From NCBI GenBank assembly GCA_026991005.1, contig JALXCH010000512.1, positions 1-12,635 of the forward strand: a stretch of 12,635 nt of DNA, read 5' to 3'. Under the pieces are notes generated by a model. It saw only the letters and a program-made list of their open reading frames with translations, was not told where the DNA came from and searched no databases. The position numbers and the translations under genes are program-made. Source of the DNA: Calditrichia bacterium (GTDB lineage Bacteria > Calditrichota > Calditrichia > RBG-13-44-9). Position 1 is the first letter of the stretch. Every line of letters begins with the position of its first letter. Positions 1 to 8,012 of this stretch are shown piece by piece.

Positions 1-661
1 CCTGTTTTGCCCACGAAAATATCCCAATAACATGAGAAAGTTTCGCCACAAAAATGTCCGAAGCACCACGGCTAATCAGATTAATCCCTCCAAAATGGGC
101 CGTATTCCGAAAATATCCGGTGATGTAAACCTCCCCATCTGGGCCAACCGTAACGCCATACCCAAAATCGGTATCATTCCCCCCTGCGGATGTGACCCAA
201 TTCAGAATTCCATCACCTAAAAAAGAAAGTACCAATACATCGTAGTGGTAGGGTTCAGTGCTGTAAAAAGTATCGGTGCCTACCACAATAAACCCCTTGA
301 ATGCCCCGACAAGGTATATGTCATTGTCTGCATCTACGGCAATATCAAAAACAAAATCATCATTTGGTCCCCCAACACTTTCCACCCAGATTAAATTTCC
401 ATACCTGTCGTACCGGGCTACAAAAATGTCTGTACCTCCTCTGCTGGTTAAGGTGGAATCTCCAAAATAAGCGGTGCCACTAAATGTGCCTGTTACCATA
501 CTTCCGGTCCAGACGTCCCAGGGAGCAATGCTTGTTCCCAAATCATCCCCCGTTCCACCCGCCTGCCTGGTCCAATCCCATCCATATGGCTGCGCAAAGA
601 CGGAAAATAAAAATCCCCACAAAAGAACAACGAACAAAAGAACATACTTACCGCCACTCAT
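1..661 (-). CDS. Exported SBBP-repeat (beta-propeller-like) protein, 5' part only
   Basis: The frame is open from an ATG at 659-661 to the left edge, giving 220 residues with no stop, so the C-terminus lies outside the window. A GAAGGA ribosome-binding site sits about 7 nt before the ATG, and the next upstream in-register ATG is followed at once by a stop. Residues 1-23 form a hydrophobic signal peptide ending VFA before Gln24, so the product is probably exported. The rest repeats with a period of about 62 residues. Trp30, Trp92, Trp155 and Trp217 begin equivalent strands, followed by a GG(x)xxDD-type turn, an AVD/TVGPDG segment and a Y(I/L)xG strand, then a RGGTDIFVARYD or RGASDIFVAKL strand. 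This is the pattern of SBBP repeats (PF06739), found in secreted or surface proteins of unknown ligand. Identification is by pattern; function is not known. It is transcribed away from the other genes. Confidence 0.8.
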   Translation of the reverse strand, partial: MSGGKYVLLFVVLLWGFLFSVFAQPYGWDWTRQAGGTGDDLGTSIAPWDVWTGSMVTGTFSGTAYFGDSTLTSRGGTDIFVARYDRYGNLIWVESVGGPNDDFVFDIAVDADNDIYLVGAFKGFIVVGTDTFYSTEPYHYDVLVLSFLGDGILNWVTSAGGNDTDFGYGVTVGPDGEVYITGYFRNTAHFGGINLISRGASDIFVAKLSHVIGIFSWAKQ

Positions 662-700
662 GGTTATGTCCTTCTGCGTTTTTACATTATGACCCCACTT

Positions 701-754
701 TTTAACCGAAATAAATTTCCGGCTAAAAAGGTTGTTTTGTTCATTTCGGTTAAA
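701..754. promoter_or_regulatory. Perfect 12-bp inverted repeat in the leader of the SBBP gene
   Basis: TTTAACCGAAAT at 701-712 is the exact reverse complement of ATTTCGGTTAAA at 743-754, with 30 nt between. It lies 40-93 nt upstream of the minus-strand ATG at 661, so it is either an operator for a dimeric regulator or a long leader hairpin. There is no run of T after either arm of the kind expected for a terminator. The regulator is unknown. Confidence 0.5.
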
Positions 755-1317
755 GGCTTAATTGAGGATAAGAGGAAGAAGCAGGTGGAGAAATGTTTTG
801 ACTAAAGGTAAAGGTAATTTTTAATCGTGTGTTCGGACATTTAGAACGTATGAAATCAGGATGTTTGCTCCGATTTTAGCAGTCATTTGAAACAAGCCCA
901 TAACCTGTAAAAAATGATTCTTTTGTAACAAGAAAATGACGCCATAAATCGAAAAAACAGATAATACAAAAAATTAAAACGGTTATTTATTCGTATGTTT
1001 CCTAAGACCATCCTGAATGAACTGCTCAGGGGAGTGCCAGCATATCAGATAGAACGAATCCTGAAATTGCTTTTGATTCTGTAAAAAGTTAAGAAATTTT
1101 TAAGAGAATTTCAAATTTTAAATGGAAAGAAAAATTTTGTTTTGAACACCAATATTTTCATCAGCATAGCAGCAATAAATTAATAAGATTAATGATTGGT
1201 CAAGTGCCCCCGTATTACACTGGAAGAAGCTTTGGAATTTAATCGGTAGGAGGTAGGCATTAGCTCCTCAAACCGGGTACTTTTTTAAAAAAGGAATTAC
1301 CTCCCACCAGATTTTGT
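755..1317. other. Gene-free A+T-rich stretch
   Basis: No convincing gene is seen. The longest tidy frame is a 29-codon ORF at 995-1084 (+) without a ribosome-binding site or recognisable sequence. At 1280-1293 there is a 14-bp perfect palindrome (CTTTTTTAAAAAAG), and GGAGGTA (1249-1255) is inverted as TACCTCC (1298-1304). Lying just past the stop of the minus-strand oxidoreductase gene, these could form a weak 3' end structure, but the stem is A+T-rich and the call is not firm. Confidence 0.4.
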
Positions 1318-2739
1318 TTATTTTCCGCGATAGGTTTTAATCGCTTGCCAGTTTCCGGCTTCCACTTCGGGGAGGAGTCCCCGGATGGGAACCCTTTTCT
1401 TCATGAGCTTTTCCAGGCGGAAACCAATTCCCGGAATACCCAAACTGATGACTCCCAGCAGATAAACCCCATCGTGCACCATCTTAAGGTACTGCCCCGT
1501 TTCCCGATTTAGATATGTCGTAGTTTGCTGTCCGGCATTTTCCGCTTCTTTTTGCCCCAGAGTGGTTAAATCAATCCCGGCTACTTTCAGAATATGGATG
1601 GGAAGGGTGCCAGAGTACGCTTTTTCTTCTCCCAGAGCATTATGAGCCGCCAGGGCTCCCTGCTCCACAGCGGCTGGCCAGATGCCATACACCATCCCCC
1701 GAAATTCCGCCACATCTCCCGCAGCAAATATGTGCGGATGGCTGGAGCATAAAAATTCATCCACTACAATCCCTCTGTTTACGGTTAACCCGGCTTCCCG
1801 GGCTAATTCCATGCGAGAACGAATTCCGGTGGAAAACAGAACGAGATCGGCGGGAATTTGCTCTCCGCCATGGGTGCGCACTCCCCGTGCCACTCCGTTT
1901 CCCACCACCGCTTCCACCGAAGTATTCACCCGAAAACGAATATCTTGCTGTTCCAGGAGGTGCTGCAACAGGGCTCCACCCTGCTCATCCAGCTGGCGGG
2001 ACATGATGTAGGGATTTCTCTCCAGCACGGTAACCTCCAGCCCCAACTGCCGCAAACTGAAAGCAGCTTCAATCCCCAGAATACCTCCGCCGATAACCAC
2101 TGCAGCCTGGCTGCGCGCGACATGCTCCCGAATGCGCCGGGCATCCTGCAGGTTGCGCAGGGTAAACACCCCGCTTTTCTCGATTCCCTTTACCGGTGGT
2201 AAAAAAGCCTGAGCACCGGTGGCAATAATGAGGCGCTGGTAGGTGTGCTCTGCCCCCGAGGCATCCCGCACCCGGTGCTGTTCCGGAAAGAGCTGAATAA
2301 TGGGGTCGTTCAAATGCACCCGGATGTTTTGCTCCTGGTACCACTGCTCCGGATAAACGAACAGGCGTTCTTCCGGGTAGCCGCCCCCTATGTATTGGGA
2401 GAGGTGGATGCGGGAGTAAAAGTGGAACGGTTCTGCGGTAAAAACATCTATCTGAAGCTCGGGATTGAGATCACGCAGGGTGCGGGCAGCCTCCATCCCT
2501 GCCGCGCCATTCCCCATAATAATAACCTGCTGCACATCCGAAGGGGCAACGGACTCTTCTTCCTCCTCAATCAACTCAAACCCAGTATGAATCAGCAAAA
2601 TTTTTTTCATCGTCCTAAACTCTTCTTCCTCCTCAATCAACTCAAACTCTTCCGGACCAACCCCGCATATGGGACATTCTTCCGGTGGCTCCTCTCCTTC
2701 GTGGATGTATCCGCAAACAATGCAACGCCATTTTTTCAT
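1318..2739 (-). CDS. Rubredoxin-like/FAD-dependent NAD(P)H oxidoreductase fusion
   Basis: A 473-residue cytoplasmic electron-transfer enzyme with no signal peptide. Residues 1-33 are a short rubredoxin-like iron domain with two CxxC pairs (Cys6, Cys9, Cys22, Cys25), in the short spacing seen in rubrerythrin tails. Residues 34-70 are a Glu-rich linker. The rest is a two-dinucleotide-binding-domain reductase of the NirB-N/rubredoxin-NAD reductase type: FAD-binding GNGAAG at 76-81, LIIATGA near 170-176, NAD(P)H-binding GGGILG at 217-222 and the second FAD motif AAGD ending at Asp342. Such proteins pass electrons from NAD(P)H through FAD to a rubredoxin or a rubredoxin-dependent oxygen, peroxide or NO reductase; here the acceptor domain is fused, so intramolecular transfer is likely (inference). 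GAAGGTG lies about 7 nt before the ATG. The linker holds an in-frame duplication, described separately. No partner gene is adjacent; the next gene upstream is the metalloprotease, more than 230 nt away. Confidence 0.88.
   Translation of the reverse strand: MKKWRCIVCGYIHEGEEPPEECPICGVGPEEFELIEEEEEFRTMKKILLIHTGFELIEEEEESVAPSDVQQVIIMGNGAAGMEAARTLRDLNPELQIDVFTAEPFHFYSRIHLSQYIGGGYPEERLFVYPEQWYQEQNIRVHLNDPIIQLFPEQHRVRDASGAEHTYQRLIIATGAQAFLPPVKGIEKSGVFTLRNLQDARRIREHVARSQAAVVIGGGILGIEAAFSLRQLGLEVTVLERNPYIMSRQLDEQGGALLQHLLEQQDIRFRVNTSVEAVVGNGVARGVRTHGGEQIPADLVLFSTGIRSRMELAREAGLTVNRGIVVDEFLCSSHPHIFAAGDVAEFRGMVYGIWPAAVEQGALAAHNALGEEKAYSGTLPIHILKVAGIDLTTLGQKEAENAGQQTTTYLNRETGQYLKMVHDGVYLLGVISLGIPGIGFRLEKLMKKRVPIRGLLPEVEAGNWQAIKTYRGK
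2553..2647. repeat. 29-bp perfect direct repeat, 66 nt apart, inside the oxidoreductase gene
   Basis: The same 29 bases occur at 2553-2581 and 2619-2647. The 66-nt offset keeps the reading frame. In protein terms FELIEEEEE occurs at residues 32-40 and again at 54-62, with FRTMKKILLIHTG between. The reductase would be complete without one copy plus the spacer, so this looks like a 22-codon insertion by duplication, or a fusion scar. Confidence 0.9.
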
Positions 2740-2797
2740 GGGTACACCTTCGTGTTTACAAAAAATTTATTCCACAAATTAAGCTAATAAACCAATT

Positions 2798-2926
2798 CCC
2801 TGTCATTCTGAGCTCTGCTTTAGCAGGGCGAAGATTCTTGTTTTACCCTGCTTCAGCAGGGTGAAGAATCTCCCGCTTCAGCGGGCGAAGAATCTCTTGC
2901 TCCCGCAGGATGGAGAATCTCCTGCG
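2798..2926. repeat. Cluster of intergenic hairpin repeats (GAAGAATCTC type), copy A
   Basis: It starts CCCTGTCATTCTGAG and continues as a tandem series of short palindromes, each followed by (C/T)GAAGAATCT or a close variant. CCCTGCT-TC-AGCAGGG at 2846-2861 and CCCGCT-TC-AGCGGG at 2872-2885 are perfect hairpins whose stems differ in sequence but stay paired. The series decays to the right (TGGAGAATCTC near 2911). It lies between the stop of the metalloprotease gene and the start of the oxidoreductase gene. A related cluster in the same orientation lies at 5743-5842. Confidence 0.8.
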
Positions 2927-2973
2927 TACGTGTGACAAAATTTTTCCTTATTGCAGCACCTGATTCCGGGTAC

Positions 2974-5658
2974 TTACAGTGACCGCTGTACCTGCGCTTT
3001 GAGGGCCGCCTCGATGCGCGCCCGAACCTCCTCCAGATGGGCGGTGGTGTACACATCCGGCTGGTGCTTCTGGAAGTAAGCGTCAATTTTGTCCCGCAGG
3101 ATTTTCATATCCAGCCGTGCCAGTGTCACGGCGTCGTGCGGAACCATCGCCTGTGTTTTAAGCAGAATTCGATTCAACAGATACAGGTGCATACGCTGGA
3201 GCTCTCGCCGGTAACTGTTAATATTTTCCCCCGAATCCAGTTCCGACCAGATGGTGTTGCGCAGGGTGGTGAACATCTCGGCCATGGTGAATTTGTCCGC
3301 TCCACCGGGGAAGCGCACCTCATTGTCCTGCAAACGCTGAAGCACTAGAGGATCGTACAAGCGGAAAAGAGCGTTAGCCTGAATCACCTGCACCACTCCG
3401 TGGATGGGGAAATCGATGCGCAGTGTTCGCCAGAGGGTCCCTTCGAAGTCCGGTAAGCGCTCCGGTGCCAGTTTGTTCAGCAGTTCCGGGGAAAACCGGA
3501 ACGCATCCGGAGCAAAGAGGTTTTGCACCAGATACTGCAAAGCACGCCGCTGCTCCTTTGCCGGAACCACCTCGAAAGGCGGACGACTGTGAGGATCGCC
3601 CACATGATCGCGATGCTGGTAAATTCCTCCCACAAAACGGGGAATGGTGATGGCGCCCAGGGAGATTTCTCCCAACCCCTGAAGAAAGACCTTGCGGAAT
3701 TTCTGGTAGCGCTCGCCTTTTTTCTCGAATTTCTCGGGAATCTCTTTCCACAATTCATGGGCTAATTGGGCACGGTGTTCAAAATAGCCAATGGGATTGT
3801 CCCCCAGATCGAATAAATTACAGAGGGGGTCGATGCCCCGGGTGGAATAACCAAAAGCGTCCTCATCCGTGCCATACTGAAGATGAGGATCGGCAACCCG
3901 GGAGGCAATCTCTTCCAGCATTTCCTTTTCGCTTATGGGAGAATCCGGATCCAGCGGTTTGTAAGCATATTCAATTGCCCAATAATCGTAAGCCCCCAGC
4001 GTAGTCTGGAAGTAGGCACCGCGTTTTCCCTTTCGCTCCCACAGGTTAATGGGATTGTAATCCATTACCGAGGCAGAGATGCCATTTTTACGAGTGTATT
4101 CGGGATCGCTCAATTTCTCCAGTGGAACGGTGGAACTGGATTTGAAATTGTGTCGCAGTCCCAGCGTGTGCCCCACTTCGTGCACCACCAGCTCTACAAT
4201 GCCATCGTGCACGAACTTTTGCAGGTCGTCGGGATTCACCAGCCCGCGTGCCATTAAATAGCTCCAGCCAAACGCCATCTGATGCATCAAACCGGTGGAA
4301 TAAGTGCACTGGTAGGGCAGGAGTTCCGGTGGCAGATCGTCGGGCAGGTTGCTATCCCACCAGAGCCGATCGGGACGATTGTTCATCCAGGAGAGGGGCG
4401 TGATGAACTCGCTAAATTCCCGGGCGTAAAAGCGCACAAAATCGGCACTCACGCGTATATCGGCATCGTAAATCTGTCCGGTAAAAGGATTGGCGCGGGA
4501 AGGTCCCACGGCGTACCCCATCCCGGGCTGCACAATCCAGCGGATGGTATTGTAGCGCACGTCCGCCGGATCCCAATCGGCATCATCAGGCATCTGTTTC
4601 ACGATAATGGCATCTTTGAACCCGATGCGCTCGAACGCTTTATTCCACAGCAGCACCCCTTCGCGTACGGCATCCCGGTATTCCACGGGAATGGTGTTTT
4701 CCAGCCAGAAAACGATGGGTTTCTTGGGCGGCGAAAGTTTAAAACGCGGCTCGGATTTTTCCAGTTGCCAGCGATTAATGTAGTGCCGGTAGGGGGTATC
4801 TTTCACCAGCGAGGTGTAGTCCTGAAAAAAGGTGAGGAAATGTCCCAACCGGTCGTCGGCAATGCGCGGTTTGTATCCGGTCTCGGGCAGGGTGGACAGG
4901 CTGTAGTGGTAGCGATGGAACATACTGCGCGAATCCGATAAGGTGAAAAAAGGACGGGGTTTGCTGGATTTAAAATGCAGCGTGACCTCGATTTCGGTAT
5001 TCTCGGGAAAAGATTTTAGCTCGGAGAAGAAGCTGTTTTTCCGGTCGAAGCTGTAGGACATTTTTACCAGGCCGGTGATGTAACCCACGTAGTTGTAATC
5101 TTTCAGGAAAATCTCGGCGGCATCAATTAAAATGGCGCCGCTTTGCGAATCCGGTTGACTGGCAACTTTGGCACTTCCCCAGATGGAATTGGAAATATCC
5201 TCTTCCAGCGCTTTCCGAATCGCCGATTCTGCACTGGCACGGAAAGCTACATTTTTGCGCACAAACTGCACCTGTTTCCCTACCCGGCGAATGAAAAAAG
5301 GAAATTGCCCCAGCATCGCGCCGCTATCGAACAAATAGGCATCGCCGGACTGGCGGGTAATGTTGCACAGATACACGGGGCCTAATTGCGCTGGTTTAAT
5401 CGCCAGATATACTTTACCTTCCTCCTTGCTTCGGTAGATGGTAAACAACCCTTCAATTTTATCGTAACCATCAATTACATCCTGAAATTTTGGTTCTTTG
5501 GGTTTCTTCTTGTTTTTCTTCGGAGAGGTGGATTTTTTGGAGGGAACCGATTTCTTAGTAGTGCTGGTGGTATCCGTTTTTGTCCCGGAAGGAAGTGCTG
5601 TGCTTATCATTGAGAAAATGAAAAAGAGTACAATAATGTATATTTTGAATGGATTCAT
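2974..5658 (-). CDS. Secreted zinc metalloprotease, DUF5117/DUF4953 type
   Basis: The protein has 894 residues from the chosen ATG at 5656-5658. A start four codons earlier (5668-5670) is possible, but GGAGGT then falls inside the coding sequence, ideally placed for the later ATG. Residues 1 to about 21 form a signal peptide (FKIYIIVLFFIFSMISTA), followed by a Lys/Ser/Thr/Pro-rich tether to about residue 50 and a beta-rich N-terminal domain of the DUF5117/5118 kind. The catalytic centre is HEVGHTLGLRH: His493, Glu494, His497, His503, the HExxHxxGxxH metzincin-like zinc site. A probable Met-turn follows at SVMDY (Met532). The C-terminal 300 residues are helical and of unknown role. Family members are large exported or periplasmic proteases of FCB bacteria whose substrates are not established. 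All zinc ligands are present, so activity is expected. The gene stands alone between two repeat clusters and is divergent from the acyl-CoA ligase gene. Confidence 0.88.
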   Translation of the reverse strand: MNPFKIYIIVLFFIFSMISTALPSGTKTDTTSTTKKSVPSKKSTSPKKNKKKPKEPKFQDVIDGYDKIEGLFTIYRSKEEGKVYLAIKPAQLGPVYLCNITRQSGDAYLFDSGAMLGQFPFFIRRVGKQVQFVRKNVAFRASAESAIRKALEEDISNSIWGSAKVASQPDSQSGAILIDAAEIFLKDYNYVGYITGLVKMSYSFDRKNSFFSELKSFPENTEIEVTLHFKSSKPRPFFTLSDSRSMFHRYHYSLSTLPETGYKPRIADDRLGHFLTFFQDYTSLVKDTPYRHYINRWQLEKSEPRFKLSPPKKPIVFWLENTIPVEYRDAVREGVLLWNKAFERIGFKDAIIVKQMPDDADWDPADVRYNTIRWIVQPGMGYAVGPSRANPFTGQIYDADIRVSADFVRFYAREFSEFITPLSWMNNRPDRLWWDSNLPDDLPPELLPYQCTYSTGLMHQMAFGWSYLMARGLVNPDDLQKFVHDGIVELVVHEVGHTLGLRHNFKSSSTVPLEKLSDPEYTRKNGISASVMDYNPINLWERKGKRGAYFQTTLGAYDYWAIEYAYKPLDPDSPISEKEMLEEIASRVADPHLQYGTDEDAFGYSTRGIDPLCNLFDLGDNPIGYFEHRAQLAHELWKEIPEKFEKKGERYQKFRKVFLQGLGEISLGAITIPRFVGGIYQHRDHVGDPHSRPPFEVVPAKEQRRALQYLVQNLFAPDAFRFSPELLNKLAPERLPDFEGTLWRTLRIDFPIHGVVQVIQANALFRLYDPLVLQRLQDNEVRFPGGADKFTMAEMFTTLRNTIWSELDSGENINSYRRELQRMHLYLLNRILLKTQAMVPHDAVTLARLDMKILRDKIDAYFQKHQPDVYTTAHLEEVRARIEAALKAQVQRSL

Positions 5659-5662
5659 TGAT

Positions 5663-5668
5663 ACCTCC
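5663..5668 (-). promoter_or_regulatory. Ribosome-binding site that fixes the metalloprotease start
   Basis: GGAGGT on the minus strand ends 4 nt before the ATG at 5656-5658. It lies inside the first codons of the longer frame from 5670, which has no comparable site of its own, so the shorter start is preferred. Confidence 0.85.
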
Positions 5669-5742
5669 ATGGTTAATGATTTAACCGGTTGTTAAATTAA
5701 AAAAATCAAATGTTTTCAATTAAATATGCATCAAATACAGAT

Positions 5743-5842
5743 CCCTGTTATTCTGAACCCTGCTTCAGCAAGGCGAAGAATCTCATTTTTCCGCGTTCAA
5801 GCAGGGCGAAGAATATCCCCCGCAAACCGGGCGAAGTATCTC
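5743..5842. repeat. Cluster of intergenic hairpin repeats (GAAGAATCTC type), copy B
   Basis: It opens with CCCTGTTATTCTGA and CCCTGCTTCAGCAAGG followed by CGAAGAATCTC, then two more decayed units ending GCGAAGAATATC and GCGAAGTATCTC. It matches copy A at 2798-2926 in order and orientation but is more degraded: several stem positions no longer pair. Together the two copies bracket the metalloprotease gene as direct repeats. Confidence 0.75.
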
Positions 5843-6284
5843 TTTTGAGACGTATTTGCTAACGCGCAATATTTACACCGCATTTTGTTCATTCGCAGTA
5901 CACCTTATTTCCAGGTGGATACTGTGCAAAAGTTTTGAACGTAAGGGATTTATTTTAAAATTCAGTGTTTACCAGGCTGGAGGAACATCATTCCAGATGT
6001 CCCGGAATCCGGAGTCAAAAAGTAAAGAGAAATGAGATGGAAGAACTTTTCGTATAAATCTTAGCCAACAAGCCTCCAGCTCAGGTATTTGGGTAAAATC
6101 TTTTTAAAACGTATTAAAAATTTCTTGTGCAATATATTGAGGTTTTCAGGTGGATACAAGTGATAAGCCCTAGCAAATTAGCTGAAGTAGGTAAGCCATT
6201 TGCATTTTTCTTAAAAAATCATAAATTAGAAATGGCGAACGGAGGGGGACTTAACGATTGAGGCGGAAACAATCAGGAGGTCCT
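5843..6284. other. Gene-free leader region of the acyl-CoA ligase gene
   Basis: No ORF of substance is seen. The stretch separates divergent genes and should hold the ligase promoter. One weak candidate is TTGCAT at 6200-6205 with TAAATT at 6222-6227 (16-nt spacer), about 57 nt before the ATG; the surrounding run of A and T makes this uncertain. A purine run, GGAGGGGG at 6241-6248, precedes a TTG at 6258 that could be a minor alternative start. Confidence 0.3.
6275..6281 (+). promoter_or_regulatory. Ribosome-binding site that fixes the acyl-CoA ligase start
   Basis: AGGAGGT ends 3 nt before the ATG at 6285. The frame extends back to a TTG at 6258, but this strong site lies inside that extension, and the protein from 6285 begins as family members do (MGLELQKHT). 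Confidence 0.85.
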
Positions 6285-8012
6285 ATGGGTTTGGAATTAC
6301 AAAAACACACGCTTTCCTGCTTTTTTATGCGCATTGTAGAAAAATATTCGGAAAATTCCGCGGTGGCGTTCGTAGGGGAGGAACCGATTACCTATCAGGA
6401 ATTAGGATATCGCGTGCTGGCTTTGCGGGATTTCCTTAAGGAACGTGGAGTGCGCAAGGGGGATAAAGTGATTCTCCTGGGAGAGAACTCCATTAACTGG
6501 GTAGTGGCTTATTTTGGAATTACCACCATAGGAGCAGTTGTGGTACCCGTATTGTCGGAATTTCCGGAAGCGGACATCAACCACATTGTTTTGCATTCCG
6601 GTGCGGTGGCTGCTTTTGTGGATAAAAAAATCTTCACCAACCTGGATTTAAAATCGCTGGAAGAAATTCAGGAGGTATTTTCGCTAAATGAGTTTAAGGC
6701 GTTGAAGAAACACGTGCCGCGGAAGGACACCTTCTGGAATAAATTGCAGGCGATTCCCGGTAAGATTGAGAAGGCTCTCAAGGGCAGCAAAAAAGGTTTG
6801 CTGGAACAGGCGCGCGACGAGGTGGATGAGGATGATCTGGCCGAAATTTTGTACACATCCGGAACCACCGGCCGCTCCAAGGGCGTGATGCTGACGCACC
6901 GCAATATTACCACCAATGCCATTACCGGCCCCGATGTAATTGGTGGTGTGGACGAAACAGCGGTGGTGCTGAATCTGCTTCCGCTGGCACATGCGTATGG
7001 TAGTACCACCACCATGCTGGGAGCTTTCTCCCGGGGAGCGGTACTGTACCTGCTCAAGAAAAAACCTTCCCCGAAAATTTTGATGCAGGCCGTGGCAACC
7101 GTGCGTCCCACATTGATTGCCGGTGTGCCGCTGGTTTTTGAGAAAATTTATCATAAAAAAGTGCTTCCGGAGATTAAAAAACGGCGCATTTTGCGGCTCG
7201 TTGCCAGCTTTGGTGCCGGACGGCGATTTTTGTATCGCAAAGTGGGCGAGAAGTTGAAGGAGTCCTTTGGAGGACGGCTGTACAGCTTTATGATTGGCGG
7301 AGCCAGCCTGAACCGGGAAGTGGAGATTTTTTTGCGAGAGGGAAACGTACCTTTTTCTGTGGGATACGGATTAAGTGAGTGTTCTCCGTTAGTGGCAGGA
7401 GCTTACTATCGGGACTGCCGTTTGGGATCGGTGGGGCGAGCCATTCCCGGGGTGGAAATTCGCATTGCAAAAGAGGATCCCGCTGATGAGGTGGGAGAAA
7501 TCCAGGTGAGGGGCCCCAATGTAATGAAAGGCTATTATAAAAATCCCGAGGACACCAAACAGGTGTTTACCAGAGACGGCTGGTTACGCACGGGAGACCT
7601 GGGCTATCTGGATGATGAGGGATTTTTATTTATCAAGGGGCGAAGTAAAAATGTGTATGTGGGACCTTCCGGGGAGAATATCTATCCGGAAAATATTGAA
7701 GACAAACTGCGGGAATGCGAATATGTGGAAGAAGCGCTGGTGTATGTGGATGAGGGGAAGATTGTTGCCCGGGTGTATCTGGATTACGAGTACATCCAGG
7801 GGCAGCTTAACGCTCCCCAGCATGTAATTCAGTCCCGGGAAATCGATCGCATTCTGGAGAAGATTCGTCAGGAGACCAACCAGAAGCTCCCCAAATTCTC
7901 CCAGATACAGAAGGTAATTGAACAGACCGAGCCCTTTGTCAAAACCCCCACCAATAAAATTAAACGTCCTCTGTACGTTCCCAATTACGGGAAGCGCTCG
8001 GCGGTAAAGTGA
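6285..8012 (+). CDS. Long-chain fatty acid-CoA ligase (AMP-forming)
   Basis: A 575-residue member of the adenylate-forming (ANL) superfamily. It activates a fatty acid with ATP to an acyl-adenylate and transfers it to CoA, feeding lipid synthesis, recycling or beta-oxidation. The core motifs are present in order: the phosphate-binding loop YTSGTTGRSKG at residues 190-200, the acyl-adenylate motif GYGLSEC at 360-366, GWLRTGDLGYLDDEG with the ribose-binding Asp438, the hinge-region motif GRSKNVYV soon after, and a C-terminal PTNKIKR with the probable catalytic lysine. There is no signal peptide or clear membrane segment, so it is cytosolic or peripheral to the membrane. The length and motifs fit the shorter FadD15/AAE-type ligases better than E. 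coli FadD. Chain-length preference cannot be read from the sequence. It has no operon partner: the next 400 nt are gene-free. Confidence 0.92.
   Translation: MGLELQKHTLSCFFMRIVEKYSENSAVAFVGEEPITYQELGYRVLALRDFLKERGVRKGDKVILLGENSINWVVAYFGITTIGAVVVPVLSEFPEADINHIVLHSGAVAAFVDKKIFTNLDLKSLEEIQEVFSLNEFKALKKHVPRKDTFWNKLQAIPGKIEKALKGSKKGLLEQARDEVDEDDLAEILYTSGTTGRSKGVMLTHRNITTNAITGPDVIGGVDETAVVLNLLPLAHAYGSTTTMLGAFSRGAVLYLLKKKPSPKILMQAVATVRPTLIAGVPLVFEKIYHKKVLPEIKKRRILRLVASFGAGRRFLYRKVGEKLKESFGGRLYSFMIGGASLNREVEIFLREGNVPFSVGYGLSECSPLVAGAYYRDCRLGSVGRAIPGVEIRIAKEDPADEVGEIQVRGPNVMKGYYKNPEDTKQVFTRDGWLRTGDLGYLDDEGFLFIKGRSKNVYVGPSGENIYPENIEDKLRECEYVEEALVYVDEGKIVARVYLDYEYIQGQLNAPQHVIQSREIDRILEKIRQETNQKLPKFSQIQKVIEQTEPFVKTPTNKIKRPLYVPNYGKRSAVK

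Noticed and set aside
995..1084. 29-codon plus-strand frame beginning MFPKTILNEL
   Set aside because: Short, without a ribosome-binding site, and without any recognised relative.
1247..1306. Intrinsic terminator of the oxidoreductase gene
   Set aside because: The arms (TAGGAGGTA and TACCTCCCA) are 42 nt apart with a mismatch, and the palindrome between them is purely A and T. A terminator is possible but not supported.
2245..2787. 180-codon plus-strand frame across the oxidoreductase gene
   Set aside because: It is antisense to a gene with clear cysteine and nucleotide-binding motifs, and its own internal repeat (LFFLLNQLK) is only the antisense reading of the 29-bp duplication.
2798..2926. 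CRISPR array
   Set aside because: The units are short, imperfect, touch each other without unique spacers, and contain internal palindromes; no cas gene is nearby.
4282..4941. 219-codon plus-strand frame across the metalloprotease gene
   Set aside because: Antisense shadow of a strongly supported gene; no domain pattern of its own.
5912..6157. CAGGTGGATAC at 5912-5922 and 6147-6157 as a paired regulatory site
   Set aside because: An exact 11-base match by chance is expected several times in a window this long, and no symmetry or spacing supports a site.
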